NCBI GenBank assembly: GCA_900450455.1
Contig: UGGN01000002.1
Location: 62,001-126,000 of the forward strand
Length of the DNA: 64,000 bases
Reading direction: 5' to 3'
Source of the DNA: [Eubacterium] infirmum
GTDB lineage: Bacteria > Bacillota > Clostridia > Peptostreptococcales > Anaerovoracaceae
Numbering within the stretch: the first letter of the stretch is position 1; every line of letters starts with the position of its first letter. The position numbers and the translations under genes were made by a program. Below the pieces are notes generated by a model. That model made no database searches, was not told where the DNA came from, and saw only the letters and a list, made by a program, of their open reading frames with translations. Shown in pieces: positions 1 to 9,675 of this stretch.

Positions 1-263
1 CTAACATCATATTCCTGTTTACCTTAATTCTCAAGAATTTTGTTTTTCTCTTTATTATAACAATACCGTTTTTTTCAATCAAATGCCTTTCTTCCGACCA
101 AATCACCTAAACATTTATTTTCTCACACATTCATATCTAATATAAAGTCCGGTTCGTGAATCTTAAGTACTTCCCCCGGTTTATACATTTTTAATATTCA
201 TGAATCGTTCATTTGCCTTTATCATTTTTTCTATGCCTGCTTTTCATAGCACTTGACAGTTGC

Positions 264-611
264 CTATAAAGTTAAAATATACATCAACCTGTTGTTTTCT
301 ATAGATTGTATTTTTCTCGAGGTATCTCTTGCGTACCATTCGTTCATAATATTTAGAAATGGGGTGAAGTCGCTTTCTGCTTGTTTCTCACTATCTATTC
401 CGTTATTGATAGCAATAAATCTTACTCCCTTTTCTTTGAAGAGTATTTCGGTGTAAAAACCTACTTTGAGGTAATCTCTGCCAAACCTACTCATATCTTT
501 TACTATCACAGTAGATACTTTGTTTTCTTCTACTGCTTTTATCATTTTTTGAAATCCCTCTCTATCAAAGGTTGTTCCGCTTACTCCGTCATCGGTATAG
601 TGATAGATATT
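264..611 (-). pseudogene. Large serine recombinase fragment (resolvase N-domain piece)
   Basis: The minus-strand frame carries resolvase-domain hallmarks: DDGVSGTTFDREGF, VKDMSRFGRDYLKVG and NEWYARDTSRKI, all typical of TnpX-like large serine recombinases. The catalytic-serine start of the domain is missing. The frame enters from virD4-like codons upstream (about 612-680), and the end degenerates after SRKIQ into an unrelated tail. It is therefore a piece of a site-specific recombinase, not a working enzyme. It resembles the intact recombinase at 10976-12823 over the same motifs but is clearly a diverged copy. The fused upstream residues show that it was joined to a conjugation gene by recombination. 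Confidence 0.8.
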
Positions 612-683
612 GACAAAGCCGTTTCTTGCACCACAAGAGATAAGAATAGATTTTGCCGTTTTTCCTGTTGCTACTTGTCAAGG
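612..683 (-). pseudogene. virD4/TraG coupling-protein fragment, downstream half
   Basis: The minus strand encodes ATGKTAKSILISCGAR, a stretch I recognise from VirD4/TraG-type coupling ATPases of clostridial conjugative elements. It is the natural continuation of the fragment at 12921-13367, which ends in KYKLAAG. The two pieces are separated by the 12 kb element in between, so that element interrupts this gene. At the low-coordinate side the frame passes straight into the serine recombinase fragment. The assignment rests on a short motif, so confidence is moderate. Confidence 0.5.
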
Positions 684-688
684 ACTTT

Positions 689-874
689 TTAATCAAAATC
701 ATCTTTTTTTTCGTCCGATTTTCTCCGAAATTCCCTCAACATTATCCTTTTTAGTTTATCTTGCATAGTTTCACTGCTTTTATCATTAAAATGGACAATC
801 ACCTCATAAGTGGTCTTTCCAATCTTCTTTATCGTCTTTGTTCCTGTAGTTTGTTCATTTCTTTTTTCTTGCAT
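689..874 (-). CDS. TnpW-like transposon-encoded protein
   Basis: A 61-residue basic protein with the pattern IGKTTYEVIVHFNDKSSETMQDKLKRIM, seen in TnpW-like small proteins of Tn4451-type elements; their biochemical role is unknown. It is the last gene before the left end of the element, four bases from the terminal TTGTCAAGGAC motif. The start at 874 follows a GAAAGGAG ribosome site. A shorter relative (IGKTKYTVNLHF) lies at 13400-13564, also beside a copy of the same end motif. This is why I treat the pair as end-linked transposon genes. Confidence 0.7.
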   Translation of the reverse strand: MQEKRNEQTTGTKTIKKIGKTTYEVIVHFNDKSSETMQDKLKRIMLREFRRKSDEKKDDFD

Positions 875-962
875 ATTTTCTCCTTTCTTTGCAATAAAAA
901 ATGACGATTAGTGATTTTTTCCAATCGTCATTAGCCAATATTTATTCATTTCTTTGATGTTT

Positions 963-2079
963 TTAATTATCCGTATCTATTTCTTTGATCTTTTTCTCTA
1001 TTTCTTCAATACTCGGCAAACTGCTCTTATATTCTGCTTCAAGTAATTTAGTAATCTCATATTTGCTTATACCTATAGGTTGCGATATTTGTTCTAATGA
1101 ATATTCACAAACGACATCGTTTTTATCTTTGCAAATAAGAAGTCCAATCGTAGCATTATCTCTATCAGTTTTTAGCTCTCTATTCACTGCTGTTACATAG
1201 AAATTAAGCTGTCCTAAATGTTCCGGCTTAAACTTCTCCGCTTTCAGTTCTATAACAATGTAAGAATGGAGTTTCAAATTGTAAAACAGTAAATCAATAT
1301 AAAAATCATCCCCCATTTATATTTATATGATATTCTTTGCCTATGTAGGCAAATCCCTCGCCAAGTTCAAGTAAAAAATCAGAAATCTTGTCAACCAGTT
1401 CTTTTTGAAGTTCCCTTTCATCATATCCTTCACGAATGGTAAGAAAATCAAAATTATATGGATCTTTTAATGTCTGTCTTGCAAGATCTGATTGCAAAGC
1501 GGGTAGCCTTTTTTCAAAGTTTGTTATAGATTTTCCTTCCCTGCCATATAATCCACTTTCAATTTGATGTACAAGTACATTCCTACTCCATCCGTTCTCA
1601 ATAGTTTTATCAACATAATATATGGCTTCATCAATGGTCTTGCACTTATTTATTATCCTTTGATTATGTCCCCAAGGTATCTGTTTAATATGGTTGATAA
1701 CTCTTTCATCAAATTGGGCTACAGGCTGTAGTCCTTTTGAATTTCTGTCGTTATTTTCTATTTCGGCTACACCTTGTAGCCCTTTTATATAAAATGAATA
1801 CCATCTTCTGATATACTTAATATTTGTTTCAGAAAAACCTTTCATATCAGGAAATTCTTTTTGTAAATCTTTAGCTAACGATTTTATAAAGGCATCTCCC
1901 CATGAATGTTGTTCTTGATTTTTTACAATGTATTCTCCCAAAGTCCAATATAAATCTAACAACTCATAATTTACCTTTATTGCAGCTTTAAGTTGGCTAC
2001 TTCTTACTTTCTCTTTTAACTCTGACAATAGCTTTTTATACTCACTATCACTTGTGATAGACAGCTCTTTATTATCCAA
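963..2079 (-). pseudogene. DUF1016/YhcG-type PD-(D/E)XK nuclease, frameshifted
   Basis: The N-terminal DUF1016 part (2079 to 1306) has LDLYWTLGEYIV and WGHNQRI; the C-terminal nuclease part (1316 to 963) continues with GDDFYIDLLFYNLKL and VIELKAEKFKPEHLGQLNFYV, the conserved YhcG core (D, then ExK). In intact relatives these form one chain of about 350 residues. Here the join falls on a run of five G (minus strand, about 1310-1314). One extra G makes the first frame stop at GG-stop, while the second frame starts at an overlapping ATG. The family is a nuclease found in genomic islands. The break may be a true mutation, a sequencing error, or allow coupled re-start. Confidence 0.8.
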
Positions 2080-2254
2080 AGGTCATACCTCCTCACTCAT
2101 AATAATATTTAATTATACCAAATTTATCAATATTTTTCATCTGCTAATTTCCTTCAAGTTGAGTTTTAAGACTGATTTTATCCATAGACATGCTTTTGAT
2201 ACCTCTTTTAGTCTTAACGCTCTAAAAATGCCTTTACACCGCCTTGTATGATAG

Positions 2255-2968
2255 CTATAAATGTTCCCCCTTGTCATAATCTTCAAAAGTTGGAATCTTG
2301 CCGTTCTTTTTCTGTGATAGTTTATCCTTGTCTTGTTCATACCAATTAAGGATAGTTATATAGTGGTCTTGATATGTCTTTCCGGTACTCTTGATATATC
2401 TTGACAGCTTTTCAATCATCGTATCGGTATGACCTTGTAGCTTTTCTTGTAATGCCTTGTATTGTTCGTCCGTAAGGATAATGTTTTGATATTCTCCATA
2501 GGTTTTTGAATCGGGGGGCGGGGTGCTTTCTTCTCTCCCCTTATCTATACTAACCTTATCTAATCTACCCTTATCTATACTGGGTTGACCGCTTGTCAAC
2601 CGCCCTGCAACCAAATGACAACCAACCTCTTTGATATACATTCCGTTTTTAGTTTGGGATAGGCTCTGCACCTCATTTTCATATAAGGTCGGTTTATATC
2701 TGTCTTTACGGATAAAGTTGTTGATTTTCCAATGCGTAATGACGATAATTCCTCGTTCAAAGACAATCACAAAGCCTTTGGCAATAAGTATTTTCAGGTC
2801 ATCTTCATTCGCTCCGATAATCTTGATGATTTTCTTAGGATTATTTACAAAGCCGTCATCATCTGCTCTCATTGACAAGTGAAAGTACAGGCATTGGCTA
2901 CTGAGGGGCATTTCTAAAAATAGGTCGCTATCTACTATCTTGAGTGAAAACATTCGCTTATCTGCCAT
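2255..2968 (-). CDS. Phage replisome organizer / DnaD-like replication protein
   Basis: The N-terminal 100 residues (MFSLKIVDSDLFLEMPLSSQCLYFHLSMRADDDGFV) match the winged-helix start of phage replisome organizer proteins, and the C-terminal third (LQGHTDTMIEKLSRYIKSTGKTYQDHYITILNWYEQD) matches the DnaD-like tail. Such proteins bind an origin and help load helicase. Between the domains is a low-complexity linker with an internal repeat, SIDKGR, seen twice. The start at 2968 follows GAAAGGAGAG. It lies just downstream of the relaxase gene and probably supports replication of the excised element. Confidence 0.7.
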   Translation of the reverse strand: MADKRMFSLKIVDSDLFLEMPLSSQCLYFHLSMRADDDGFVNNPKKIIKIIGANEDDLKILIAKGFVIVFERGIIVITHWKINNFIRKDRYKPTLYENEVQSLSQTKNGMYIKEVGCHLVAGRLTSGQPSIDKGRLDKVSIDKGREESTPPPDSKTYGEYQNIILTDEQYKALQEKLQGHTDTMIEKLSRYIKSTGKTYQDHYITILNWYEQDKDKLSQKKNGKIPTFEDYDKGEHL

Positions 2969-3067
2969 TTTTCTCTCCTTTCGTTCCTCTTATGCACTGA
3001 AACAGTGCGTCAACTTATAGGAGTGAACGATTTGTTCACCCCTTAGATGTTATCCCATTTCGGGACT

Positions 3068-4708
3068 TCATCTTTTCTCATTCCTGTAATAGTTCTTTGT
3101 CTTTTCCTTTCGTTTTTCGTAGGCTTCTTGTTGCTCCTGATATTTCTTAATCTGTGCAATGACACTTGGTTTTTCCCCTCTCTTGATTGCCTTATCAATC
3201 TCAATGGATAGGTCTATTCCATAATCGTCATTGACTGTCTTGACTGCATACTTGATATGGTTGATACTTTCGTATTCTTCTTTGATTGATTGTGATTGTC
3301 TGTTGAGTTTCGATATTTCACTTTCAAGGCTTTGGATTTCTTTTTTCCAGTCCTTTATCTTGATAGCCGATGAGCCTGTTATCTTTTCAAGGATTGCCCT
3401 TGCTCTTTTATATTTATCTATTTCATCTTTATGAGAATTGTAAAAACTATCTTTGAATAGAGATTTACTGTTCCATTCCTCAAAGACTTGTTTGTTATCC
3501 TTGATGATGTCCGCATAGGCAAAGCATTTATTTAAGCTTTCTATCCTTGTGGTTTTCGCCTTGATGTCTTGACTAATCTTCTTATTTTGAGATTGTAATG
3601 TACTTATCTTTTCTTGCAAATCTGCAATGGTCTGCAATTTGTTATCGGATAGATATATCCTTGCTTTTGAAAATCGTCTTAGGTCTGCTCCTATCTTTTT
3701 GTTGCTTGCATAATGGTTTAACTTTCTTGCTTTTTCTCCCTGTAAGTCATAATAAATACTGATGTACTCATAGAGATTAAAGAGTTCTGCCTTGTTCTCA
3801 TATTCTTCTTTCTTCTCCTGTTTGTACTCATCATATTTTACTTGCAGACTTCCAAGTAAAGAGCTTATCCATGATGTAAGTTTGGATAGCTCCTCTTTTA
3901 ATTTTCTAAATTCTAAATTCAAGGCGATGATTTTTCTGTTTTGGTTTCCTCTCTCTGTCTGTATGCCTTTTTTCTCCATCTGATAACTGCTTGTGCCTAA
4001 ATGAATTTGCGGGAGTTCTTCTCTGCCTTGTTCTTCAAAGGTGCGTGGATCTATCCTTTTAGCTATGTTATTCCTTGCTAAATATTCGTTTGCTATTTTT
4101 GAAAAGTTTTCTCTCCACTCTTTTGCTTTGTCAGGTTCGTTCCAATCATTTAAGTTTACTTTTCTTGATTTATAGTTTCCGCTTTTCAGTTTTATCTTTT
4201 CTCCGTCTTCATCAAGGATATATTCTTTTCTGCATTTCGGTTTCCATTTTCCCTCACTATCCATTTCTCTTAGGGTAAGTAAGATATGTGCGTGTGGTTG
4301 TTCTTCATGATCGCTTGCCATAGGATTATGAATATTACAGTCTGCTATCATACCTTTAGATGTAAAGTTTTCTTCTATAAACTCACTGATGAGTTTTATT
4401 CTATCTTCTTCATTTAATTCTCTTGGCAGCTCAAAGAGTAGATTTCTTGCAAGTTGTGAGTTTTTACTTTTTTCGATTTTTTCAACACTATTCCATAGGT
4501 ATTCTCTGTTTGAAAACTCTTTTGGGATATGTTCCGGCAGAAAGATTTTTGAAAATACAAGGTCTTCTTTTTTAGAATAGTCATGTGTTTTTCCATAGTA
4601 TTCATCTTGTAATTTATCTCTTGCATTATATGCAGCTTTTGCAATTACGCTATGTCCCTTTGACCTTGTAACAATATCTACATGGGTATGCAAACTTTTG
4701 ATTTCCAT
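3068..4708 (-). CDS. MobA/MobL family relaxase
   Basis: This 546-residue protein starts with the MobA/MobL relaxase fold: a catalytic tyrosine candidate in KAAYNARDKL (about residue 27) and the metal-binding motif QPHAHILLTLR (about 137-147). It should nick the origin of transfer and stay covalently bound to the strand led into a recipient by a helper coupling protein. The C-terminal half is charged and coiled-coil rich (residues about 250-540), with no primase or helicase domain visible. The start at 4708 follows AAAGGAG. The two overlapping hairpins at 4769-4829, directly upstream, are the likely oriT. The length is normal for the MobQ class. Confidence 0.9.
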   Translation of the reverse strand: MEIKSLHTHVDIVTRSKGHSVIAKAAYNARDKLQDEYYGKTHDYSKKEDLVFSKIFLPEHIPKEFSNREYLWNSVEKIEKSKNSQLARNLLFELPRELNEEDRIKLISEFIEENFTSKGMIADCNIHNPMASDHEEQPHAHILLTLREMDSEGKWKPKCRKEYILDEDGEKIKLKSGNYKSRKVNLNDWNEPDKAKEWRENFSKIANEYLARNNIAKRIDPRTFEEQGREELPQIHLGTSSYQMEKKGIQTERGNQNRKIIALNLEFRKLKEELSKLTSWISSLLGSLQVKYDEYKQEKKEEYENKAELFNLYEYISIYYDLQGEKARKLNHYASNKKIGADLRRFSKARIYLSDNKLQTIADLQEKISTLQSQNKKISQDIKAKTTRIESLNKCFAYADIIKDNKQVFEEWNSKSLFKDSFYNSHKDEIDKYKRARAILEKITGSSAIKIKDWKKEIQSLESEISKLNRQSQSIKEEYESINHIKYAVKTVNDDYGIDLSIEIDKAIKRGEKPSVIAQIKKYQEQQEAYEKRKEKTKNYYRNEKR

Positions 4709-4768
4709 TGTCTTTTTCTCCTTTATCTGTTTTCAATTTTGGAATTTTACTATCCTAATGTTCAGGTA

Positions 4769-4829
4769 GTATCTTCGCTCCCTTTTTCAAAGGGCGCAAA
4801 GATACACCGTTTGACTACGGTGCTTTGCG
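4769..4829. other. Candidate oriT: two overlapping hairpins
   Basis: Two inverted repeats share sequence. The first, 4769-4805, pairs GTATCTTCGCTCCCTTT with AAAGGGCGCAAAGATAC. The second, 4795-4829, pairs CGCAAAG and CACCGT with ACGGTG and CTTTGCG around a six-base loop. The minus strand reads TTTGCGCCCT, resembling the TGCGCCCT nick region of RSF1010-type (MobQ) origins. The site lies about 60-120 bases upstream of the MobA/MobL relaxase gene, the usual place. The nick position is inferred by likeness only. Confidence 0.5.
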
Positions 4830-5023
4830 TTCCTGCGGAAAGCTTATAGCTCCGCTAAGGAAACAAAAACGCTAAAGCATTTTTATTTGTTCAAGAGGGC
4901 TACTCCCCCTTAAACCCCTGTGAACTTTGCTTTTTGTAGATTTTTCAAATCCACAAAAAAGCAAAGTGTTAAAATGTTTCTCACTTTGCTCCATCTCAAT
5001 TCCTAATACATTTTCTGTTTTTC

Positions 5024-5398
5024 TTATTCTTCATCAGTCGGTTCTTCAAAATCATCATTTCCGTTTTCTTCTCCATGATTTGAATTTTCTTCTAAGGAGA
5101 TTTCTTTTTTTCTTAAATGAATTTCTGTAAGTTCTTTTAGCTTTTCTCTATTTCGATTATCGGAAAGTACATAATCTAAAAAGGCATAGATTAAATCGTT
5201 ATTTGTATCTTCTTGCATACCTGTAATTTCTCTTTCAAAGGCTTCAAATACTCCACCTTTTTCTACTTTTCGTTTCGTGTCCGCCTTTCTTTTTAGCTGT
5301 GATTTCTTTTGTCTTAGTTGCTTGATTTTGTTTTCCGCCTGTTCTTTTTTCTTAGTTTCTTTTTCCAACTGGCTCATTACATTTTCTAACTCTTTCAT
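5024..5398 (-). CDS. DUF3847-like small coiled-coil protein
   Basis: A 124-residue highly charged protein. Residues 1-45 form a Lys/Glu-rich coiled coil (LEKETKKKEQAENKIKQLRQKKSQLKRK), followed by a helical part and an acidic tail (EENGNDDFEEPTDEE). This pattern fits DUF3847 proteins, which accompany MobA/MobL relaxases in mobilizable elements of Firmicutes. It may be an accessory relaxosome protein, but that is inference from position between the relaxase and sigma-like genes. The start at 5398 has a GGAGG site eight bases upstream. No catalytic motif is visible. Confidence 0.6.
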   Translation of the reverse strand: MKELENVMSQLEKETKKKEQAENKIKQLRQKKSQLKRKADTKRKVEKGGVFEAFEREITGMQEDTNNDLIYAFLDYVLSDNRNREKLKELTEIHLRKKEISLEENSNHGEENGNDDFEEPTDEE

Positions 5399-5484
5399 TT
5401 TTCATTCCTCCATTTCAATATTGTTGTGTTCCAAACAAAGAAAGGCTAAGTACCTTTCTTTGATACTTAACCTTTCAGCATTTT

Positions 5485-5901
5485 TTAGAATTTATCTTCT
5501 AAAAGTTTTCTTAGTTTTTCTAAAATCTTATCCCTCCTTTTTCCGATTGCTTGATAGCTTACTTTTTCTTTTTTGCCAATCGACCTGAGACTTTCTTCTT
5601 TATAGAAGATGGCTTCTATCAGCTCTCTTTCTTTTTTTGTGAGTGTAGCTAATGCCTTGTTTAATTCTTCAATTTGCATTTTGACTTCTACAATTTTTTC
5701 TAAGTCTACTCTTTCATCTATGATATTGTCTACAAAGTGTCCGTCATAATCCAGTGTTGAAAATGGAATCACTCCATACTTCCAATCCTTTCTCTGAAGA
5801 TATTTTTCATGCTCCGTTATCTTCCAATAGGCTTTATATACTTCTTCACTGACCTTAACCGCTTTTCCTTTGACATAAAGGTAGTAATCCTTTTTATCCA
5901 T
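5485..5901 (-). CDS. Sigma-70 region-4-like protein
   Basis: A 138-residue protein whose C-terminal 70 residues (LATLTKKERELIEAIFYKEESLRSIGKKEKVSYQAIGKRRDKILEKLRKLL) form a clear sigma region-4 helix-turn-helix. The N-terminal half (YYLYVKGKAVKVSEEVYKAYWKITEHEKYLQRKD) is the part typical of the sigma-like proteins of clostridial conjugative and mobilizable elements. It lacks a recognisable region 2, so it may act as a DNA-binding regulator and not as a full sigma factor. The start at 5901 follows AAAGGAGG. It is the first gene of the relaxase-side block, downstream of the cargo operon. Confidence 0.7.
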   Translation of the reverse strand: MDKKDYYLYVKGKAVKVSEEVYKAYWKITEHEKYLQRKDWKYGVIPFSTLDYDGHFVDNIIDERVDLEKIVEVKMQIEELNKALATLTKKERELIEAIFYKEESLRSIGKKEKVSYQAIGKRRDKILEKLRKLLEDKF

Positions 5902-6181
5902 TGTGTATTCCTCCTTTTCTGTTCTCTGATTTTGCTTTTTGAGAATAAAAAAGGAGGACTTCTACACTTTGGCGTAAAATGTCCTCCGAATTGAAAAGAG
6001 TTTACCTTTTCTTTAGATGTATTTAATTGTTTGAGAGAATAGACAACTATAAGGCAAATAGAAATTTTTGTTATCTATTTCTTTTGTATATAAAGATTTT
6101 TCCATTTTAATCACCCATCCCTTATAGTTAAACAATATTCATACATCAAACCTTTCTAATTTTTTATTTTTGTCTTTTAAG

Positions 6182-7543
6182 CTACCTAAAACTGTTTGTA
6201 ATTTGTTGTTTTCCCATCTTCCTAAGTCCATTAAGCATTAAAAACAGTCCTAACATAATCATACTAAAGTCTACGATAGGTTCTGTCCACCAAACTGCTG
6301 ACGCTCCAAACACCTTTGGAAATAGTAATATTGCAGGAATAAATAAAACTAACTGTCTAAGCATTACAATCATGCCTGCTTTTTTTCCATCTCCTATGGA
6401 TTGGAAAAATGTAAGTGTCATAATCATAATTCCATATAAGATGAATGTAGAATAAAACATCTTAAAATTTACAACACCAACTTCAATAATCTCCCTTCTC
6501 ACACTGAATAATGATAGTAATTTTTCTGAACAAAACATTGATGGTATCCATGAAGCTGCTGCAAGAATTGTTGCACCATACATAAAAATCTTCATCGTAT
6601 CTTTTACTCTTCCGTATTGTTTTGCTCCGAAATTAGCTCCAATAACAGGTTGTAAGCCTTGACTCATACCCCACAGTGGAATAAAGGAAAACATATATAA
6701 TCGCATTGTAGCAGACATCAAAATTCCCCAATCATCTCCTCCATACGCAAAGGCTTGCTTAAACAAAAATGTTTGCTGTACTGCAAATAAAATTTGCATC
6801 ATCATTGCCGAACTTCCTATACTAAACATTTCGCTATAAATTGCCTTGTATTTTTGAATTTTATGGATACCCACAAAAGCACTTTTCTTTGAAAAATAGT
6901 GGAATGTCAATATTGCTTGTACAATTTGAGATATAACAGTGGCAATAGCTGCACCTTCAATCGCATATTCACCCATCAACTTCATAAAAATAGGATCTAA
7001 AATAATGTTTAATATAGCTCCCGCTCCCATAATCATCATAGATTGCTTTAATGCACCTTCGCCACGCATTGTCATATTTCCCGCTTGAGCAAAATTCACA
7101 AATATAGAGCCAAAGAAAACTACTCTTAAATATCTCACACCGAGTTCTTTAATATTTCCTTTAGCACCTACCAAATCTAAAAAATGAGGTGCAAAAATCA
7201 AGCCAAATATTGTGATAATTACAGAGAAAAATATTACCCAGTAACAAAAATTCCCGAATATTTTATCTGTCGTTTCTTTATCGCCCTTTCCGATTGCTCT
7301 TGATAATATTGAGGCACTTCCAACGCCAATCAATGCCGATATTCCACCATTGATTATTGTTAAAGACATGGATACACTAATGGCTGACATAGCATAATCA
7401 CCAATGAGCCATCCTGCAAACACACCATCCATAAATGGATACAATCCTATGACAATCATCCCGATTATTCCGGGAATTGCCAACTTAAATAACAGTTCTT
7501 TAGGACTTTTGGTTAATAGTTGTGTTTTCATATCTTCTTTCAT
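6182..7543 (-). CDS. MATE family multidrug efflux transporter
   Basis: A 453-residue membrane protein with about 12 hydrophobic segments in two repeated MatE halves, a normal family length. The opening KELLFKLAIPGIIGMIVIGLYPFMDGVFAG and the second-half motif GMSQGLQPVIGANFGAKQYGRVKDTM are MATE signatures. Such pumps export cationic drugs or metabolites using Na+ or H+ gradients. It is the last gene of the TetR-ECF operon and starts 24 bases after the ECF ATPase stop, behind an AAAGGAGA site. Co-regulation with an ECF importer-like complex is a recurring layout on mobile elements, but the substrate cannot be read from sequence. Confidence 0.9.
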   Translation of the reverse strand: MKEDMKTQLLTKSPKELLFKLAIPGIIGMIVIGLYPFMDGVFAGWLIGDYAMSAISVSMSLTIINGGISALIGVGSASILSRAIGKGDKETTDKIFGNFCYWVIFFSVIITIFGLIFAPHFLDLVGAKGNIKELGVRYLRVVFFGSIFVNFAQAGNMTMRGEGALKQSMMIMGAGAILNIILDPIFMKLMGEYAIEGAAIATVISQIVQAILTFHYFSKKSAFVGIHKIQKYKAIYSEMFSIGSSAMMMQILFAVQQTFLFKQAFAYGGDDWGILMSATMRLYMFSFIPLWGMSQGLQPVIGANFGAKQYGRVKDTMKIFMYGATILAAASWIPSMFCSEKLLSLFSVRREIIEVGVVNFKMFYSTFILYGIMIMTLTFFQSIGDGKKAGMIVMLRQLVLFIPAILLFPKVFGASAVWWTEPIVDFSMIMLGLFLMLNGLRKMGKQQITNSFR

Positions 7544-7567
7544 CGTATCATTCTCCTTTACCTATAT

Positions 7568-8962
7568 TTATTTCACAAACTCATATACTTTTCCGTTACA
7601 TCTATCTATAAATTCATAATCGTGTGTGATTATGATAATTATCTTTCCTTGTTCGGTCATTTTATTAAGAAATACAATCAAAATATCCATCTGCCTTTTA
7701 CATAGTCCGCTTGTCGGTTCATCGAAAATTACGATGGGCTTCCTGCTCAGCATTGACATAGCAAGTAATAATCGTTGTTTTTCACCTCCTGATAATGAAT
7801 TTGGGTGCATTTCTTTTTTATCAAATAAGTCTACCATCCTCAAAATTTCATTTTTTAATTCATCCTCTTTAGTAATAGTTGAAATTTCTTGCCATACAGA
7901 TTCTGTAAAAAGTTGATAATTAACATCTTGCATAATCGCAAAAATATTTTCACATCGTTTTTTTACTTTTACTCCGTTATAAAACACCTCTCCTGTTCCT
8001 CTTGTCAGCCCCATCAGCAAATTGATAAAAGTGCTTTTCCCAACACCATTTTGACCAATGATGAAATTGATACCGGATTCAAAGGCAATACTGAAGTCAA
8101 AGATTTCCTTTCTTTCATATTTTTTTTTGAAATTCAAACAAGACAATGCTTTACAATCAAGATCTGAAGAATTTTTCTTTAACACTTCTACTTGCTTATA
8201 TTTCCTGCTTAAAAAATTGTTTTTAGAAATCGCATTAAAACTCCTTAGATTGTGTTTTTCAGAAACCTGTTCAAAGAAATCATCACAAAACTGCTCTTTT
8301 GTGTATTCTTTATAAGTTCCATTTTCTATCACACACAATTTATCAAGCATATCTTTCAGATAAAACAATCTATGCTCCACAATGATGATAATTTTCTTTC
8401 TTTTTTTCAGTTCCATAATGGCATTCTGTAAATGCTCTATTGCAACCTGATCTAAGGAAGATGAGGGTTCATCCAACAAGATAATTTCATTTTCAGAAAT
8501 CCCACAAGCTGTTACTGCAATCAACTGCTTTTCGCCTCCAGATAGTTCAAAGATATTCCTATCTAATAATTCCTTTGTACCTAAAACCGCTGAATAATAC
8601 TGAATTTTATCTAAAATCAAATCTTTGTCTATGTTTCTATTTTCCAACTGAAAAGCCAGTTCATCGGTTGAATTGATACAATAAAATTGTGTTTTAGGAT
8701 TTTGAAACACTGTAGATATAAATTTAGATCGTTCCAATATTGTCAAGCCAAACAATGATTTTCCGTTAAATACAATATCTCCTTCTAATTCTGCATTATT
8801 GTATTCCGGAATGATTCCATTAATAACTTTTAGCAAGCTACTTTTTCCTGTTCCTGAATGTCCTGTAATGACGGTTACTTCACCGGGTTTGAAAATCATA
8901 TTTATATTTTTCAATATGCTTTCACCGTCAAAACCCACTGTTAAATTTTGTAATTCAAGCAT
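7568..8962 (-). CDS. ECF transporter ATPase, two fused nucleotide-binding domains
   Basis: This 464-residue protein holds two complete ABC ATPase domains in one chain. Domain 1 has Walker A GHSGTGKSS (about 34-42), signature LSGGEKQ and Walker B ILLDEPSSSLD. Domain 2 has Walker A GQNGVGKST (about 300), signature SLSGGEKQR and Walker B IVIFDEPTSG, with a closing H-loop ITHD. It is thus a fusion of the EcfA1 and EcfA2 energizers of an energy-coupling-factor transporter. It overlaps the EcfT gene by eight bases, implying translational coupling, and works with the S protein upstream. Both sites look intact. Confidence 0.9.
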   Translation of the reverse strand: MLELQNLTVGFDGESILKNINMIFKPGEVTVITGHSGTGKSSLLKVINGIIPEYNNAELEGDIVFNGKSLFGLTILERSKFISTVFQNPKTQFYCINSTDELAFQLENRNIDKDLILDKIQYYSAVLGTKELLDRNIFELSGGEKQLIAVTACGISENEIILLDEPSSSLDQVAIEHLQNAIMELKKRKKIIIIVEHRLFYLKDMLDKLCVIENGTYKEYTKEQFCDDFFEQVSEKHNLRSFNAISKNNFLSRKYKQVEVLKKNSSDLDCKALSCLNFKKKYERKEIFDFSIAFESGINFIIGQNGVGKSTFINLLMGLTRGTGEVFYNGVKVKKRCENIFAIMQDVNYQLFTESVWQEISTITKEDELKNEILRMVDLFDKKEMHPNSLSGGEKQRLLLAMSMLSRKPIVIFDEPTSGLCKRQMDILIVFLNKMTEQGKIIIIITHDYEFIDRCNGKVYEFVK

Positions 8963-9656
8963 ATTTTCCCCTTATATATAGATAGGTTATCCATGCCATT
9001 ATTAAGAAAAACATAAAGTCAACAAGTCCCATATATGTTTCACTAATACTTGTTCTCTTTTGATTTACAGCCAACCCTTTCGTCATAGCTGATACCGTCA
9101 AATCATCTGCTGCCTTTGATAAGCACATCAATAATGGCACTAATCTATATTCAAATAATAAAATTGGACTCTTTATTAACCTTTTAAGCGTCAATCCTCT
9201 CAAACGCATAGCTTTTTTTATATTACTATAATCAATCCTTGCAGCATAAAAGAAACGTACCATTACCGTCAAGGGAATGGCTATTTCATCTGGACATTTC
9301 ATTTTTTTTAATGAGTAAATGCTTTCTCCAACATTTGATGTAAGTATGGTATATCTCCCCATCAAAAATGCGGGGAGAATTTTTTTAATAACCATCACTA
9401 TTATCAATAAAATTGCAACCACAGGATTGTAATTAAGCCCTATCAGAAATTTATCAGCAGCATAAACAAACAAAAGAGTAGCCACTCCAATAATAGCTAC
9501 TCTTATATATTTTGCGTTAATTAAAAGTATTATCGGAATTGTGGATATTAAAATGGCTTGCACGAAATACTTTGTTTGAATATTGCCTAATACCATCACA
9601 TATGAAAGAACTATCGTCATAAAAAGTTTTGTACGAAAATCAAGTTTGATTATCAT
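8955..9656 (-). CDS. ECF transporter transmembrane protein EcfT
   Basis: A 233-residue protein with about five to six hydrophobic helices and the EcfT coupling signature: MRFFYAARIDYSNIKKAMRLRGL, containing the Ala-Arg-Gly-like motif that docks on the ATPases, and a second coupling helix AADDLTVSAMTKGLA. It joins the S component to the fused ATPase in the membrane. It overlaps the ATPase gene by eight bases and starts 19 bases after the S gene stop. The length is slightly short but normal for mobile-element ECF modules. Confidence 0.85.
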   Translation of the reverse strand: MIIKLDFRTKLFMTIVLSYVMVLGNIQTKYFVQAILISTIPIILLINAKYIRVAIIGVATLLFVYAADKFLIGLNYNPVVAILLIIVMVIKKILPAFLMGRYTILTSNVGESIYSLKKMKCPDEIAIPLTVMVRFFYAARIDYSNIKKAMRLRGLTLKRLIKSPILLFEYRLVPLLMCLSKAADDLTVSAMTKGLAVNQKRTSISETYMGLVDFMFFLIMAWITYLYIRGKYA

Positions 9657-9675
9657 CCTAACTCTCCATGAAATC

